Assembly (NCBI GenBank): GCA_037349315.1
Contig: JBAIAC010000651.1
Span: 1 to 64,000 of the forward strand
DNA length: 64,000 nucleotides
Reading direction: 5' to 3'
Source: Chelydra serpentina
Lineage: Eukaryota > Chordata > Testudines > Chelydridae
The position numbers and the translations under genes were made by a program. How positions within the stretch are numbered: position 1 is the first letter of the stretch; each line of letters starts with the position of its first letter. Below the pieces are notes generated by a model that saw only the letters and a list, made by a program, of their open reading frames with translations, had not been told where the DNA came from and searched no databases. Positions 44,401 to 58,051 of the stretch are shown here, one piece after another.

Positions 44401-46240
44401 GTCACCCTCACCCCGACCCTCAACGTCACCCCCACCCCCACCCTCACCATCAACCTCACCCTAACTGCCGCCACCACCCTCACCCCAACCCCACCCTCAC
44501 CCTCACCCTCACCCTCAAACTCACCCTCACCCCAAACCCCCATCCTCACTCTCACCTTCACCCTCACCCTACCCCTCACCCTAAGCGCAACCCCAACCCC
44601 CACCCTCACCCTCACGAACACCAAAAAACCCCACCCGCCCCCTCACCATCACCCCACACTGACTCCCACCCCCACAGTCACCCTCACCTTCACCCTTATC
44701 CCCACTCCCACCCTCACCCTAACCCCCACCCCCTCACCAACCCCAACCCTCACCGTCACCCACCCCCCCTCCCCCTCCCCCCCTCCGCCACCCCCACCCT
44801 CACCCTCACCACCACCCCCACATTCACCCTCACCCCCACCCCCACAACAACCCACACTCTCACCCTCACCCTCACTCTCATCCACAGCACTGCCCTCAAC
44901 CTCACGCCCACCGTCACCCTCTCTGTCGTCGCCACCCCCACAATCACCCTCACCCACACCATCACCCAAACCGCCACTCGCACTCCCACCCTGACCCTCA
45001 CCCCCACCCCCACCCTCACCCCCACTCACACCCGAACCCTCACCCTCACCCTCACTCTCAACCCAACCCCCAACCCGCATCCACCCCCACCCTCACCCTC
45101 ACACCCACTCCCACCCCCACGTCCAACCCTCACACTCCCCCTATCCGTAACCCTCACCCTCACCCTCGACCTCACCCCAACTCCCACCCCCAACCCCACC
45201 ATCACTCTCATCCTTACCCCAACCCTCACAATCACCCTCACCCTCACACACAAACCCATACCCACGACCAGGCACACCCCTAACCCCACCCCAACCCTTA
45301 CGCTCACCCTCACCGCTACCCCCACTCACAGCTTACAATCACTCACATCCCAACCCCACCCTCACCCTCACCCCCAAACCACACCCCCACCCTCACCCTC
45401 TCTCTCACCCTTCACCAGCACTCCCACCCAAACCCGCACCCTCACCCTCACCCTCACCGTAACCTCCACACCCACCCTCACCCTCACCCCAACCCCCTCC
45501 GCCACCCCACCCACACCCATACCCTCACCTTCAGCCTCACCCTCACACACACCCCAACCCCCACCCCCACCCTCACCCTCACCCTCACGATAACCCTAAC
45601 TCCAAAGCCTACCGTCACTATCACGCTTACCCCCACCACCACCCTCACCCTCACCCACACCCCCACCCTCACCCTCACCCTGACCCCCACCCCCACTCCC
45701 ATTCTCACCCCCACCCCCACTCCCACCCTCACCCCTCTCCTAACCACACCCTCACACTCAACCTAATCCTAACCCTCACCCTCACGCTCAACCTCACCCT
45801 CACCCCAAACGCCCCTCTCACCTCCCACTCCCACCCTAATCCTCACCCTCACCCTCAACCCAAACGTCACCCTCACCATCACCCTCACCCTCACCCCCAC
45901 CGTAACCCACAACCCCACCCTCACCCTCACCCCCACCTCCACCCTCACCCTCACCCCCCACCCCCACAACAACCCACACTCTCACCCTCACCCTCACTCT
46001 CATCCACAGCACTGCCCTCAACCTCACACTCACCGTCACCCTCTCTCTCATCACCACACCCACGATAACCCTCACCCACACCATCACCCAAACCGCCACT
46101 CGCACTCCCACCCTGACCCTCACCCCCACCCCCACCCTCACCGTCACCCCGACTCACACCCGCACCCTCACCCTCACTCTCAACCCAACACCCAACCCAC
46201 ATCCACCCCCACCCTCACCCTCACCCGCACCCTCACCGTA
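41472..46240 (-). repeat. Long C-rich hexamer array (mirror of 6758-11128)
   Basis: 4.8 kb of CACCCT-type hexamers. A block of about 1 kb (roughly 42350-44650) is repeated with variation: ACGAACACCAAAAAACCCCA recurs near 42858, 43674 and 44613. The rare anchor of the left arm appears here reversed (CCCACGTCCAACCCTC near 45115). No gene is seen. Confidence 0.88.
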
Positions 46241-46712
46241 ATGCTCATCCTGGGGGTAGGTGTCAGGGTGATGGTGAGGGTTGGGGTGGGGGTTGGGGTG
46301 AGGGTGAGGTTGAGGGTGGGGTGAGGGTGTAGGTGAGGATAGGTGGTGAGGGTGGGAGTGAGGCTGAGGGTGAGGGAGGGGATGAGAGTGAGGGAGAGGG
46401 TGCGGGTGGGGGTGGGAGTGAGCGTAAGGGTGGGGCTGTGGGTGGGGTGTTCGTGGGTGTGGGCGTGGGTTTGAGGGTGAGGGTGATTGTGGGTGTTGGG
46501 GTAAGGGTGAGGGTGACGGTGAACTTGGAGGTGGGAATGGGGGTGGAGGTGAGGGTGAAGGTGAGGGTGAGGGTGGGGTTTGGGTGAGGGTGAGATTGGG
46601 GGTGGGTGTGGGGATGGGGGTTGGAGTGAGGTTGAGGTTGAGGTTGCGTCCGTGGGTGAGGGTTAGGGTTAGGGTGGGGGTGGGGTAGGGGTAAGGGTGA
46701 GGTGGAGCGTTA
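46241..46712 (+). repeat. Strand-switched G-rich cassette (inverted counterpart of 6301-6757)
   Basis: Bounded by ATGCTCATCCTGGGGG on the left and GGTGGAGCGTTACTCCC on the right, the reverse complements of the edges at 6757 and 6300. Inside, the + strand is G-rich. Confidence 0.85.
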
Positions 46713-47345
46713 CTCCCCCACCCTCAGCCTCATTCTCACCCCTCACCCTATCCATAACCATAGCCCTAACCCTAACCCTCACTCACACCCCCACCCCCAC
46801 CCTCACCCACCCCACCACGCCACCCCCACCCTCACCCACCCCACCACCCCACCCCACGCCCACCCTCACCCCAACTGCCACCGCCAACCCCACCGTCACC
46901 ATCACCGTGAGCCTCACCCCCACCCTCACCCTCAACCTAATCTCCACCCCCAACCTGCACCCTCTACCTCATCCTCACCCCCACCCCACCCTCACTCTCA
47001 CCCCCACTCCTACCCCCTCCCCAACCCTAACCTTCAACCTCACCCTCACCCCAACCGCCATCTTCAACCCCACCCCCACCCTCACCCTCACCTCCAACCC
47101 CACCCTCACCATCACTGAGAGCCTCACTCCCACCCTCATCCTAATCCCCACCCAACCCTCACCCCAACCGCCACCCCAAACCCCACCCCACCCTAACCCT
47201 CACCCCCACCCTCACCCTCAACCTAATCTCCACCCCCAACCCGCACCCTCACTCTCACCCCCACCCCTACCCCCTCCCCAACCCTAACCTTCAACCTCAC
47301 CCTCACGCTTAACCCAACCCCCACAATCACCCGCACCCTCAAACC
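46713..47345 (-). repeat. C-rich hexamer array (mirror of 5656-6300)
   Basis: CACCCT hexamers, including two canonical telomeric CCCTAA units near 46762. Joins the satellite at CAAACCCTAAGCCACATCC, the mirror of the junction at 5655. Confidence 0.87.
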
Positions 47346-49492
47346 CTAAGCCACATCCACGGAATACCGCTCAATGAACAATTCATTCCTGTTCAGAACA
47401 AGATTCAAATTTATCCTGGAATCCTCTTAAAAACGCCAGTTAGGTTTGCTGCTTCGCTTCTTGCACTGGACGATCTCCTCCAAAAGCAGTTATGCGCTAC
47501 TTGTTGGCTTTTCGTACAGATCCGTTCGTGAGAATACCTCACTACGATCAATTCAATCCTGTTCACTGCAAGTTCCAAATGTCTCCTGGAAGCCTCTATG
47601 AAACGCCCGTTAGATGTTCTACTGCGATTATTGTACCTATTATTTTTTGAAAATGCCTCACAAAGCATTTCAATTTTGTTCACTGCTACAGACTAATGTA
47701 ACCTGGAATCCTCCTCCAAAAGCCAGTATGCTGCACTTGGCTTTTCGTAGAGATCCGTTCGTGAATACCTCTCAATGAACTATTCAATCCTGTTCACAGC
47801 AAGTTCCAAATTTATCCTGGAATCCTCTTAAAAACTCCAGTTAGATGTGATGCAGCGCTTCGTGTACACATCGGTTCGTGAAAAAAATTTTCACTGCTAC
47901 AATTAAATTTCTCCTGGAATCCTCCTAAAGAGTAATTATGCTGCACTGGTTGGCCTTTAGTACAGCTCAGTTCGTGAGAATACCTCGCAATGTACAATTC
48001 AGCCCTGGTCACTGATATTTCCAAATCTCTCCTGGAATCCTCCTCCGAATGTTTTTAAAATTACTGCTACGATTTTGGTACGGATCCGTTCCTAAGACTA
48101 CCTCACAATGAACACATAAATCCTGTTCACTGCTACTGCCAGATCTCTCCTGTAATCCAACTCCAAAAGCTATTAGAATGTAATGCTGCGATTTTGGTAC
48201 AGATCTATTGGTGAGATTACCTCACAGTGTACAATTTAAGCCTTTTCACAGCATGTTCCATATTTCCCGGGAATCCTCTTAAAAACGCCAGTTAAAATTG
48301 CTGCTGGGCGTCTTCTTCGTGAAAATTCCTCACAAAGAGCATTTCAATTTTTTCACTGCTACAACTAAATTTCTCCCGGAATCCTCCTCAAAAACCAATT
48401 ATGCTGCAATAGTGGGCTTTTCGTACAGATCCGTTCGTGAGAATACCTCGCAATGCACATTTCAGCCCTGGTCACTGATATTTCCAAATCTCTCCTGGAA
48501 TCCGCCTCCAAAAGTATTTAAAGTACTGCTACGATTTTGGTACAGATCCGTCCGTGAGAATAGCATGCAATGAACAGTTCAACCCTGGTCACTGATATTT
48601 CCAAATCTCGCCTGGAATCCTCCTCCCAAAGCTATTAGAAAGTAATGCTGCGAATTTGGTACAGATCCGTTCGTGAGAATACATCACAATGTTGAATTCA
48701 ATCCTGTTCACAGCAAATTCCCAAATTAACCTGGAATACTCTTAATAACTGCAGTTAGATGTGATGCTGCGGTTCATGTGCACATCCATTAGTGAAAATA
48801 ACTCACAAAGAGCATTTCAATTTTTTTACTGCCACAGCTAAATTTCTGTTGGAATCCTCCTCCAAAAGCAATTATGCTCTACTGCTTTGCTTTTCGTACA
48901 AATCCGTTCGTAAGAATACCTCGCAATGCACAATTCAATCCTGTTCACTGCTACTGCCAAATCTCTCCTGTAATCCACCTCCAGAAGCTATTTTAATGAA
49001 TTGCTACGATTTTGGTACAGATCCTTTCGTGAGAATACCTCACAATGAACAATTTAATCCTTTACACGGCAAGTTCCAAAATTTTCCTGGCATCCTCTTA
49101 AAATATTCCAGTTAGATATGCAGCTGGGCTTCTTGTTCGTGAATATTCCTCATAAAAAGCATTTCAATTTTTTCAAGTCTTCAACTACATTTCTCCTGGA
49201 ATCCTCCTCCAAAATTATTTAAAAGTCCTGCTACGATTCTGGTACAGATGGGTTCGTAAGAATACCACAATGAACAATTCAATCCTGTTCACTGCTATTC
49301 ACTGCTATTTAAGACTATTCCTGGAATACTCTTAAAATACGACATTTAGATCTGCAGTTAGATCTGCAGTTGTGCTTCTTGTTCGTGACAATTCCTCACA
49401 AAGAGCATTGCTGTTTTTTAATTGCTACAACTAAATATCTCCAGGAATCTTCCTAGAAATCAATTAGTCTGCACTCCTTGGCTTTTCTTACT
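47346..49492 (+). repeat. ~116-bp satellite, second block, forward arm
   Basis: From 47418 the sequence matches the start of the window nearly base for base in direct orientation. It carries an extra stretch of about 480 bp (around 47900-48300) that the first block's left arm lacks but its right arm has. Confidence 0.85.
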
Positions 49493-52230
49493 GTGGAAGA
49501 AAAATCCAACCAGTGCAGCTTAATTAATTTTGCTGGAGGATTCCAGGAGAAATTTAATTGTAGCAGTGAAAAAATTGAAATGGTCTTTGCGAGGAATTGT
49601 CACGAACCGATCTGTACAAAATGCGTAGCAGAACATGTAACTGGCCTTTTAAAGAGGATTGCAGGATAAAGTTGGAACTTGCTGTTAACAGGATTGAAGT
49701 GTTCATTGTAAGGTATTCTCACGAACGGATTTGTTCGAAGAGCCAACCAGTGCAGCATAACGGCTTTGAGAGGAGGATTCCATGTGAAATTGGTCTGTAG
49801 CAGTGAAAAGAATTGAAATGCTTTTTTTGGCATTTTCATCAACTAATAGATACAAAAAGTACAGTAGAACGTCTAACGGGCGTTTCAAAGAGGCTTCCAG
49901 CAGAAATTTGGAACTTGCAGTAAAGAGGATTGAATTGATCGAAGTGAGGTATTCTCACGAACGGATCTCTACGAAATTGCAGCACTACAGTTATATATCT
50001 TTTGGAGAAGGATTCCAGGCGAGATTTGGCAGTAGCAGTGTACAGGGTTCAGTTATTCAAACGAGGTATTCTCACAAGCGGTACAGTAGGAACTGCCAAG
50101 TAGTGCAGGCTAATTGATTTCTAGGAAGATTCCTGGAGATATTTAGTTGTAGCAATTAAAAAACAGCAATGCTCTTTGTGAGGAATTGTCACGAACAAGA
50201 AGCACAACTGCAGATCTAACTGTCGTATTTTAAGAGTATTCCAGGATAAATTTGGAACGTGCAGTGAAAAGAATTAAATTGTTCATTCTGAGGTATTCTT
50301 ACGAAAGGATCTTTACTGAAAATGCACCAGTACATTAAAATATCTTCTCGACGTGACTTAAAGGAGAGATTTGGAAATAGCAGTGAACAGGATTGAATTG
50401 TTCATTGCGTGGTATTCTTACGAACCGATCTGTACCAAAATCGTAGCAGGACTTTTAAATAATTTTGGAGGAGGATTCCAGGAGAAATGTAGTTGAAGCC
50501 TTGAAAAAATTTAAATGCTCTTTGTGAGGAATATTCACGAACAAGAAGCCCAGCTGCATATCTAACTGGAATATTTTAAGAGGATGCCAGGAAAATTTTG
50601 GAACTTGCCGTGTAAAGGATTAAATTGTTCATTGTGAGGTATTCTCACGAAAGGATCTGTACCAAAATCGTAGCAATTCATTAAAATAGCTTCTGGAGGT
50701 GGATTACAGGAGCGATGTGGCAGTAGCAGTGAACAGGATTGAATTGTGCAATGCGAGGTAGTCTTATGAACGGATTTGTACGAAAAGCAAAGCAGTAGAG
50801 CATAAGTGCTTTTGGAGGAGGATTCCAACAGAAATTTAGCTGCGGCAGTGAAAAAATTGAAATGCTCTTTGTGAGTTATTTTCACTAATCGATGTGCACA
50901 TGAACCGCAGCATCACATCTAACTGGAGTTATTAAGAGTATTCCAGGTAAATTTGGGAATTTGCTGTGAACAGGATTGAATTCAACATTGTGATGTATTC
51001 TCACGAACGGATCTGTACCAAATTCGCAGCATTACTTTCTAATAGCTTTGGGAGGAGGATTCCAGGCGAGATTTGGAAATATCAGTGACCAGGGTTGAAT
51101 TGTGCATTGCGAGGTATTCTCACGGACGGATCTGTACCAAAATCGTAGCAGTACTTTAAATACTTTTGGAGGCGGATTCCAGGAGAGATTTGGAAATATC
51201 AGTGACCAGGGCTGAATTGTGCATTGCGAGGTATTCTCACGAAAGGATCTGTACGAAAAGCCCACTATTGCAGCATAATTGGTTTTTGAGGAGGATTCCG
51301 GGAGAAATTTAGTTGTAGGAGTGAAAAAATTGAAATGCTCTTTGTGAGGAATTTTCACGAAGAAGAAGCCCAGCAGCAATTTAACTGGCGTTTTTAAGAG
51401 GATTCCCGGGAAAATATGGAACATGCTGTGAAAAGGCTTAAATTGTTCACTGTGAGGTATTCTCACCAATAGATCTGTACCAAAATCGCAGCATTACATT
51501 CTAATAGCTTTTGGAGTTGGATTACAGGGGTGATCTGGCAGTAGCAGTGAACAGGATTTATGTGTTCATTGCGAGGTATTCTCACGAACGGATCTGTACT
51601 AAATGCCAACCAGTGCAGCATAATTACTCTTTGAGGAGGATTCCAGGAGAAATTTAATTGTAGCAGTGAAAAAAATTTTCAGGAACCGATGTGTACACGA
51701 ACCGATGTGTACACGAAGCGCTGCATCACATCTAACTGGAGTTTTTAAGAGGATTCCAGGATAAATTTGGAACTTGCTGTGAACAGGATTGAATAGTTCA
51801 TTGAGAGGTATTCACGAACGTTTCTCTACGAAAAGCCAAGTGCAGCATAATGGCTTTTGGAGGAGGATTCCAGGTTACATTTGTCTGTAGCAGTGAACAA
51901 AATTGAAATGCTTTGTGAGGCATTTTCAAAAACTAATAGATACAATAATCGCAGTAGAACATCTAACGGGCGTTTCATAGAGGCTTCCAGGAGACATTTG
52001 GAACTTGCAGTGAACAGGATTGAATTGATCGTAGTGAGGTATTCTCACGAACGGATCTGTACGAAAAGCCAACAAGTAGCGCATAACTGCTTTTGGAGGA
52101 GATAGTCCAGTGCAAGAAGCGAAGCAGCAAACCTAACTGGCGTTTTTAAGAGGATTCCAGGATAAATTTGAATCGTGTTCTGAACAGGAATGAATTGTTC
52201 ATTGAGCGGTATTGCGTGGATGTGGCTTGG
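49493..52230 (-). repeat. ~116-bp satellite, second block, reverse arm
   Basis: The orientation flips at about 49493 (TTTTCTTACTG followed by TGGAAGAAAAATCCAACC). From about 50200 it follows 3590-5655 of the first block. Relative to the first block, roughly 1 kb around the centre is missing or rearranged. Confidence 0.85.
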
Positions 52231-52843
52231 GGTTTGAGGGTGAGGGTGATTGTGGGGGTTGGGTTAAGCGTGAGGGTGAGGTTGAAGGGTAGGGTTGGGG
52301 AGGGGGTAGGGGTGGGGGTGAGAGTGAGGGTGCGGGTTGGGGGTGGGGATTAGGTTGAGGGTGAGGGTGGGAGTGAGGGTTAGGGTGGGGTGGGGTTTGG
52401 GGTGGCGCTTGGGGTGAGGGTTGGGTGGGGATTAGGATGAGGGTGGGAGTGAGGCTCACAGTGATGGTGAGGGTGGGGTTGGAGGTGAGGGTGAGGGTGG
52501 GGGTGGGGTTGAAGATGGCGGTTGGGGTGAGGGTGAGGTTGAAGGTTAGGGTTGGGGAGGGGGTAGGAGTGGGGGTGAGAGTGAGGGTGGGGTGTGGGTG
52601 AGGATGAGGTAGAGGATGCAGGTTGGGGTGGAGATTAGGATGAGGGTGAGCGTGGGGGTGAGGCTCACGGTGATGGTGACGGTGGGGTTGGCGGTGGCAG
52701 TTGGGGTGGTGGGTGAGGGTGGGGGTGACGTGGTGGGGTGGGTGAGGGTGGGGGTGGGGGTGTGAGTGAGGGTTAGGGTTAGGGCTATGGTTATGGATAG
52801 GGTGATGGGTGACAATGAGGCTGAGGGTGGGGGAGTAACGCTC
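52231..52843 (+). repeat. G-rich hexamer array (direct copy of 5656-6300)
   Basis: Same junction string GGCTTGGGGTTTGAGGGTG with the satellite and the same order of variant hexamers as the left block, with small indels. Confidence 0.87.
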
Positions 52844-53280
52844 AACCTCACCCTTACCCCTACCCCACCCCCACCCTAACCCTCACCCACGGACTCAACC
52901 TCAACCTCAACCTCACTCCAACCCCCATCCCCACACCCACCCCCACCCAAACCCCACCCTCACCCTCACCTTCACCCTCACTTCCACCCCCATTCCCACC
53001 TCCAAGTTCACCGTTACCCTCACCCTTACCCCAACACCCACAATCACCCTCACCCTCAAACCCACGCCCACACCCACGAACACCCCACCCACAGCCCCAC
53101 CCTTACGCTCACTCCCACCCCCACCCGCACCCTCTCCCTCACTCTCATTCCCTCCCTCACCCTCAGCCTCACTCCCACCCTCACCACCTATCCTCACCTT
53201 CACCCTCACCCCACCCTCAACCTCACCCTCACCCCAACCCCCACCCCAACCCTCACCATCACCCTGACACCTACCCCCAG
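52844..53280 (-). repeat. Strand-switched C-rich cassette (direct copy of 6301-6757)
   Basis: Edges GGGAGTAACGCTCAACC and CCCCAGGATGAGCATTACGG match the first cassette. Slightly shorter through loss of a few hexamers. Confidence 0.85.
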
Positions 53281-56200
53281 GATGAGCATTACGGTGAGGG
53301 TGCGGGTGAGGGTGAGGGTGGGGGTGGATGTGGGTTGGGTGTTGGGTTGAGAGTGAGGGTGCGGGTGCGGGTGTGAGTGGGGGTGACGGTGAGGGTGGGG
53401 GTGGGGGTGATGGTCAGGGTGGGAGTGCGAGTGGCGGTTTGGGTGATGGTGTGGGTGAGGGTTATCGTGGGTGTGGTGATGCGAGAGTGACGGTGAGTGT
53501 GAGGTTGAGGGCAGTGCTGTGGATGAGAGTGAGGGTGAGTGTGAGAGTGTGGGTTGTTGTGGGGGTGAGGGGTGAGGGTGGGGGTGAGGGTGAGGGTGGA
53601 GGTGGGGGTGAGGGTGAGGGTGGGGTTGTGGGTTACGGTGGGGGTGAGGGTGAGGGTGACGTTTGGGTTGAGGGTGATGGTGAGGATTAGGGTGGGAGTG
53701 GGAGGTGAGAGGGGCGTTTGGGGTGAGGGTGAGGTTGAGCGTGAGGGTGAGGGTTAGGATTAGGCTGAGTGTGAGAGTGACGGTGAGTGTGAGGGTAAGG
53801 GTGAGAGTGAGGGTGTGGTTAGGAGAGGGGTGAGGGTGGGAGTGGGGGTGGGGGTGGGGGTGAGAATGGGAGTGGGGGTGGGGGTCAGGGTGAGGGTGAG
53901 GGTGGGGGTGGGGCGAGGGTGCAGGTGAGAGTGAGAGAGAGGGTAAGGGTAGGACTGGGGGTGAGGGTGAGGGTTAGGGTGGGGTTTGGTTTTACTGTGA
54001 GGGTGAGGGTGGGGGTTTGGGTGGGGGTGGGGGTGAGGGTGGCGGTGGGGATGGGGTTGTGTGTCGGGGATAGGATGAAGGTGAGTGTGGGAAAGAGGGT
54101 GGGGGTGGGGTTGAGTGTGATGGTGCGGGTGGGGGTGGGGTGAGGGTGAGGGTGAGGCTTAGGGTGAAGGTGAGTCTGGGGGTGAGGGTGAGGGAGGGGG
54201 CGGTGGTGGGGTGAGGGTGAGGGTGTGGATGAGGGTGAGTGTGTCGGTGGTGGTGGTGGTGGGGTTGAGGGTAGGGTTGATGATGAGGGTGAGGGTGAGG
54301 GTGGTGGTGGGAGTTGGGGTGATGGTGAGGGTGGGAGAGGGGGTGGGTGTGAGGATGAGGGTGGGGGTGAGCGTGAGGGTGAGGGTAAGGGAGAGGGTGA
54401 GGGTGAGCGTCGGGCTGGGGTGAGGGTGAGGGTGAGAGCGACGGTGGGGGTGGGGGGTGAGGATGAGGGTGAGGGTGAGGAGGAGGGTGGGGGTGCTGTT
54501 GAGGATCAGGGTGAGTGTGAGGAGGAGGATTGGGTGGAGGTCGGGGTGAGGGGGAGCGTGGAGGTGGGGATGGAGTGAGGTTGAGGGTGAGGGTGTGGAT
54601 GAGGGTGAGGGTGGTGGTGGTGGTGGGGGTAAGGGTGATAGTGACGGTAGGCTTTGGAGTTAGGGTTATCGTGAGGGTGAGGGTGAGGGTGGGGGTGGGG
54701 GTTGGGGTGTGTGTGAGGGTGAGGCTGAAGGTGAGGGTAAGGGTGGGGTGGCGGAGGGGGTTGGGGTGGGTGTGGAGGTTACGGTGAGGGTGAGGGTGAG
54801 GTTGGGGGTGGGGGTGGGAGTGCTGGTGAAGGGTGAGAGAGAGGGTGAGGGTGGGGGTGTGGTTTGGGCGTGAGGGTGAGGGTGGGGTTGGGGTGTGAGT
54901 GATTGTAAGCTGTGAGTGGGGGTAGCGGTGAGGGTGAGCCTAAGGGTTGGGGTGGGGTTAGGGGTGTGCCTGGTCGTGGGTATGGGTTTGTGTGTGAGGG
55001 TGAGGGTGATTGTGAGGGTTGGGGTAAGGATGAGAGTGATGGTAGGGTTGGGGGTGGGAGTTGGGGTGAGGTCGAGGGTGAGGGTGAGGGTTACGGATAG
55101 GGGAGTGTGAGGGTTGGACGTGGGGGTGGGAGTGGGGGTGAGGGTGAGGGTGGGGGTGGATGTGGGTTGGGTGTTGGGTTGAGAGTGAGGGTGAGGGTGA
55201 GGGTGCGGGTGTGAGTGGGGGTGAGGGTGAGGGTGGGGGTGGGGGAGAGGGTCAGGGTGGGAGTGCGAGTGGCGGTTTGGGTGACGGTGTGGGTGAGGGT
55301 GATTGTGGGGGTGGCGATGAGAGAGAGGGTGACGGTGGGCGAGAGGTTGAGGGCAGTGCTGTGGATGAGAGTGAGGGTGAGGGTGAGAGTGTGGGTTGTT
55401 GTGGGGGTGGGGGTGAGGGTGAATGTGGGGGTGGTGGTGAGGGTGAGGGTGGGGGTGGGGGTGAGGGTGAGGGTGGGGTTGTGGGGTACGGTGGGGGTGA
55501 GGGTGAGGGTGAGGGCGAGGGTCAGGCTGGAGGTGGGGGAGGGGTGAGGGGGAGGGTGGGTGACGGTGTGGGTTGGGGTTGGTGAGGGGGTGGGGGTTAG
55601 GGTGAGGGTGGGAGTGGGGATAAGGGTGAAGGTGAGTTTGAGTGTGGGGGTGGGAGTCAGTGTGGGGTGATGGTGAGGGGGCGGGTGGGGTTTTTTGGTG
55701 TTTGTGAGGGTGAGGGTGGGGGTTGGGGTTGCGCTTAGGGTGAGGGGTAGGGTGAGGGTGAAGGTGAGAGTGAGGATGGGGGTTTGGGGTGAGGGTGAGT
55801 TTGAGGGTGAGGGTGAGGGTGGGGTTGGGGGTGAGGGTGGTGGCGGCAGTTAGGGTGAGGTTGATGGTGAGGGTCGGGGTGGGAGTGACGTTGAGGGTCG
55901 GGGTGAGGGTGACTGTGGGGGTGGGGGTGGGGGTGGGGGTGGGGGTGAGGGTGAGGTTGAGGTTGAGTGTGGGGGTGGGGGTGGGAGTTGGGGTGAGGTT
56001 GAGCGTGAGGGTGAGGGTTACGGAAAGGGTGAGGGTGAGGTTGGGGATGGGGGTGAGGGTGGGGGTGGGAGTGAGGGTCAGGGTTGGAGTGGGAGTGGGG
56101 TTTGGGTGACGGTGTGGGTGAGGGTGAGCATGAGGTGGCGATGAGAGAGAGGGCGAAGGTGAGGGTGAGGTTGAGGGCGGTGCTGTGGGTGAGAGTGAGG

Positions 56201-58051
56201 GTGAGGGTGAGAGTGTGGGTGGTTGTGGGGGTGGGGGTGAGGGTGGGGGTTGGGGTGTGTGTGAGGGTGAGGCTGAAGGTGAGGGTAAGGGTGGGGGTGG
56301 GGTGGCGGAGGGGGTTGGGCTGAGGGTGAGGGTGGGTGTGGAGGTTACGGTGAGGGTGAGGGTGATTGTGAGGGTTGGGGTAAGGATGAGAGTGATGGTG
56401 GGGTTGGGGGTGGGAGTTGGGGTGAGGTCGAGGGTGAGGGTGAGGGTTACGGATAGGGGAGTGTGAGGGTTGGACGTGGGGGTGGGAGTGGGGGTGAGGG
56501 TGAGGGTGGGGGTGGATGTGGGTTGGGTGTTGGGTTGAGAGTGAGGGTGAGGGTGAGGGTGAGGGTGCGGGTGTGAGTGGGGGTGAGGGTGGGGGTGGGG
56601 GTGAGGGTCAGGGTGGGAGTGCGAGTGTCGGTTTGGGTGACGGTGTGGGTGAGGGTGATTGTGGGGGTGGCGACGAGAGAGAGGGTGACAGTGGGCGTGA
56701 GGTTGAGGGCAGTGCTGTGGATGAGAGTGAGGGTGAGGGTGAGAGTGTGGGTTGTTGTGGGGGTGGGGATGAGGGTGAATGTGGGGGTGGTGGTGAGGGT
56801 GAGGGTGGGGTTGTGTGGTACGGTGGGGGTGAGGGTGAGGGTGAGGGCGAGGGTCAGGCTGGGGGTGGGGAAGGGGGTGAGGGGGAGGGGGAGGGTGATT
56901 GTGAGGGTTGGGGTAAGGATGAGAGTGATGGTGTGGTTGGGGGTGGGAGTTGGGGTGAGGTCGAGGGTGAGGGTGAGGGTTACGGATAGGGGGAGTGTGA
57001 GGGTTGGACGTGGGGGTGGGAGTGGGGGTGAGGGTGAGGGTGGGGGTGGATGTGGGTTGGGTGTTGGGTTGAGAGTGAGGGTGAGGGTGATGGTGAGGGT
57101 GCGGGTGTGAGTGGGGGTGAGGGTGGGGGTGGGGGTGAGGGTCAGGGTGGGAGTGCGAGTGGCGGTTTGGGTAACGGTGTGGGTGAGGGTGATTGTGGGG
57201 GTGGCGACGAGAGAGAGGGTGACAGTGGGCGTGAGGTTGAGGGCAGTGCTGTGGATGAGAGTGAGGGTGAGGGTGAGAGTGTGGGTTGTTGTGGGGGTGG
57301 GGGTGAGGGTGAATGTGGGGGTGGTGGTGAGGGTGAGGGTGGGGTTGTGTGGTACGGTGGGGGTGAGGGTGAGGGTGAGGGCGAGGGTCAGGCTGGGGGT
57401 GGGGAAGGGGGTGAGGGGGAGGGGGAGGGGGGGTGGGTGACGGTGAGGGTTGGGGTTGGTGAGGGGGTGGGGGTTAGGGTGAGGGTGGGGATAAGGGTGA
57501 AGGTGAGGGTGAGTGTGGGGGTGGGAGTCAGTGTGGGGTGATGGTGAGGGGGCGGGTGGGGTTTTTTGGTGTTCGTGAGGTTGAGGGTGAGGGGTAGGGT
57601 GAGGGTGAAGGTGAGAGTGAGGATGGGGGTTTGGGGTGAAGGTGAGTTTGAGGGTGAGGGTGGGGTTGGGGGTGAGGGTGGTGGCGGCAGTTAGGGTGAG
57701 GTTGATGGTGAGGGTGGGGGTGGGGGTGACGTTGAGGGTCGGGGTGAGGGTGACTGTGGTGGTGGGGGTGAGGGTGAGGGTGGGGGTGGGGGTGGGGATG
57801 AGGGTGAGGGTGAGGTTGAGGTCGAGGGTGGGGGTGGGGGGGGAGTTGGGGTGAGGTTGAGGGTGAGGGTTACGGAAAGGGTGAGGGTGAGGTTGGGGGT
57901 GGGAGTGAGGGTCAGGGTTGGAGTGGGAGTAGGGTTTGGGTGACGGTGTGGGTGAGGGTGAGCGTGGGGTGGCGATGAGAGAGAGGGCGAAGGTGAGGGT
58001 GAGGTTGAAGGCCGTGCTGTGGGTGAGAGTGGGGTGAGGGTGGGGGTGGGG
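53281..58051 (+). repeat. Long G-rich hexamer array with ~540-bp tandem units
   Basis: Direct counterpart of 6758-11128. The anchor GGGTTGGACGTGGGGGTGGG recurs near 55111, 56467 and 57003; the last two are about 536 bp apart in near-identical tandem units. No gene is seen. Confidence 0.87.
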
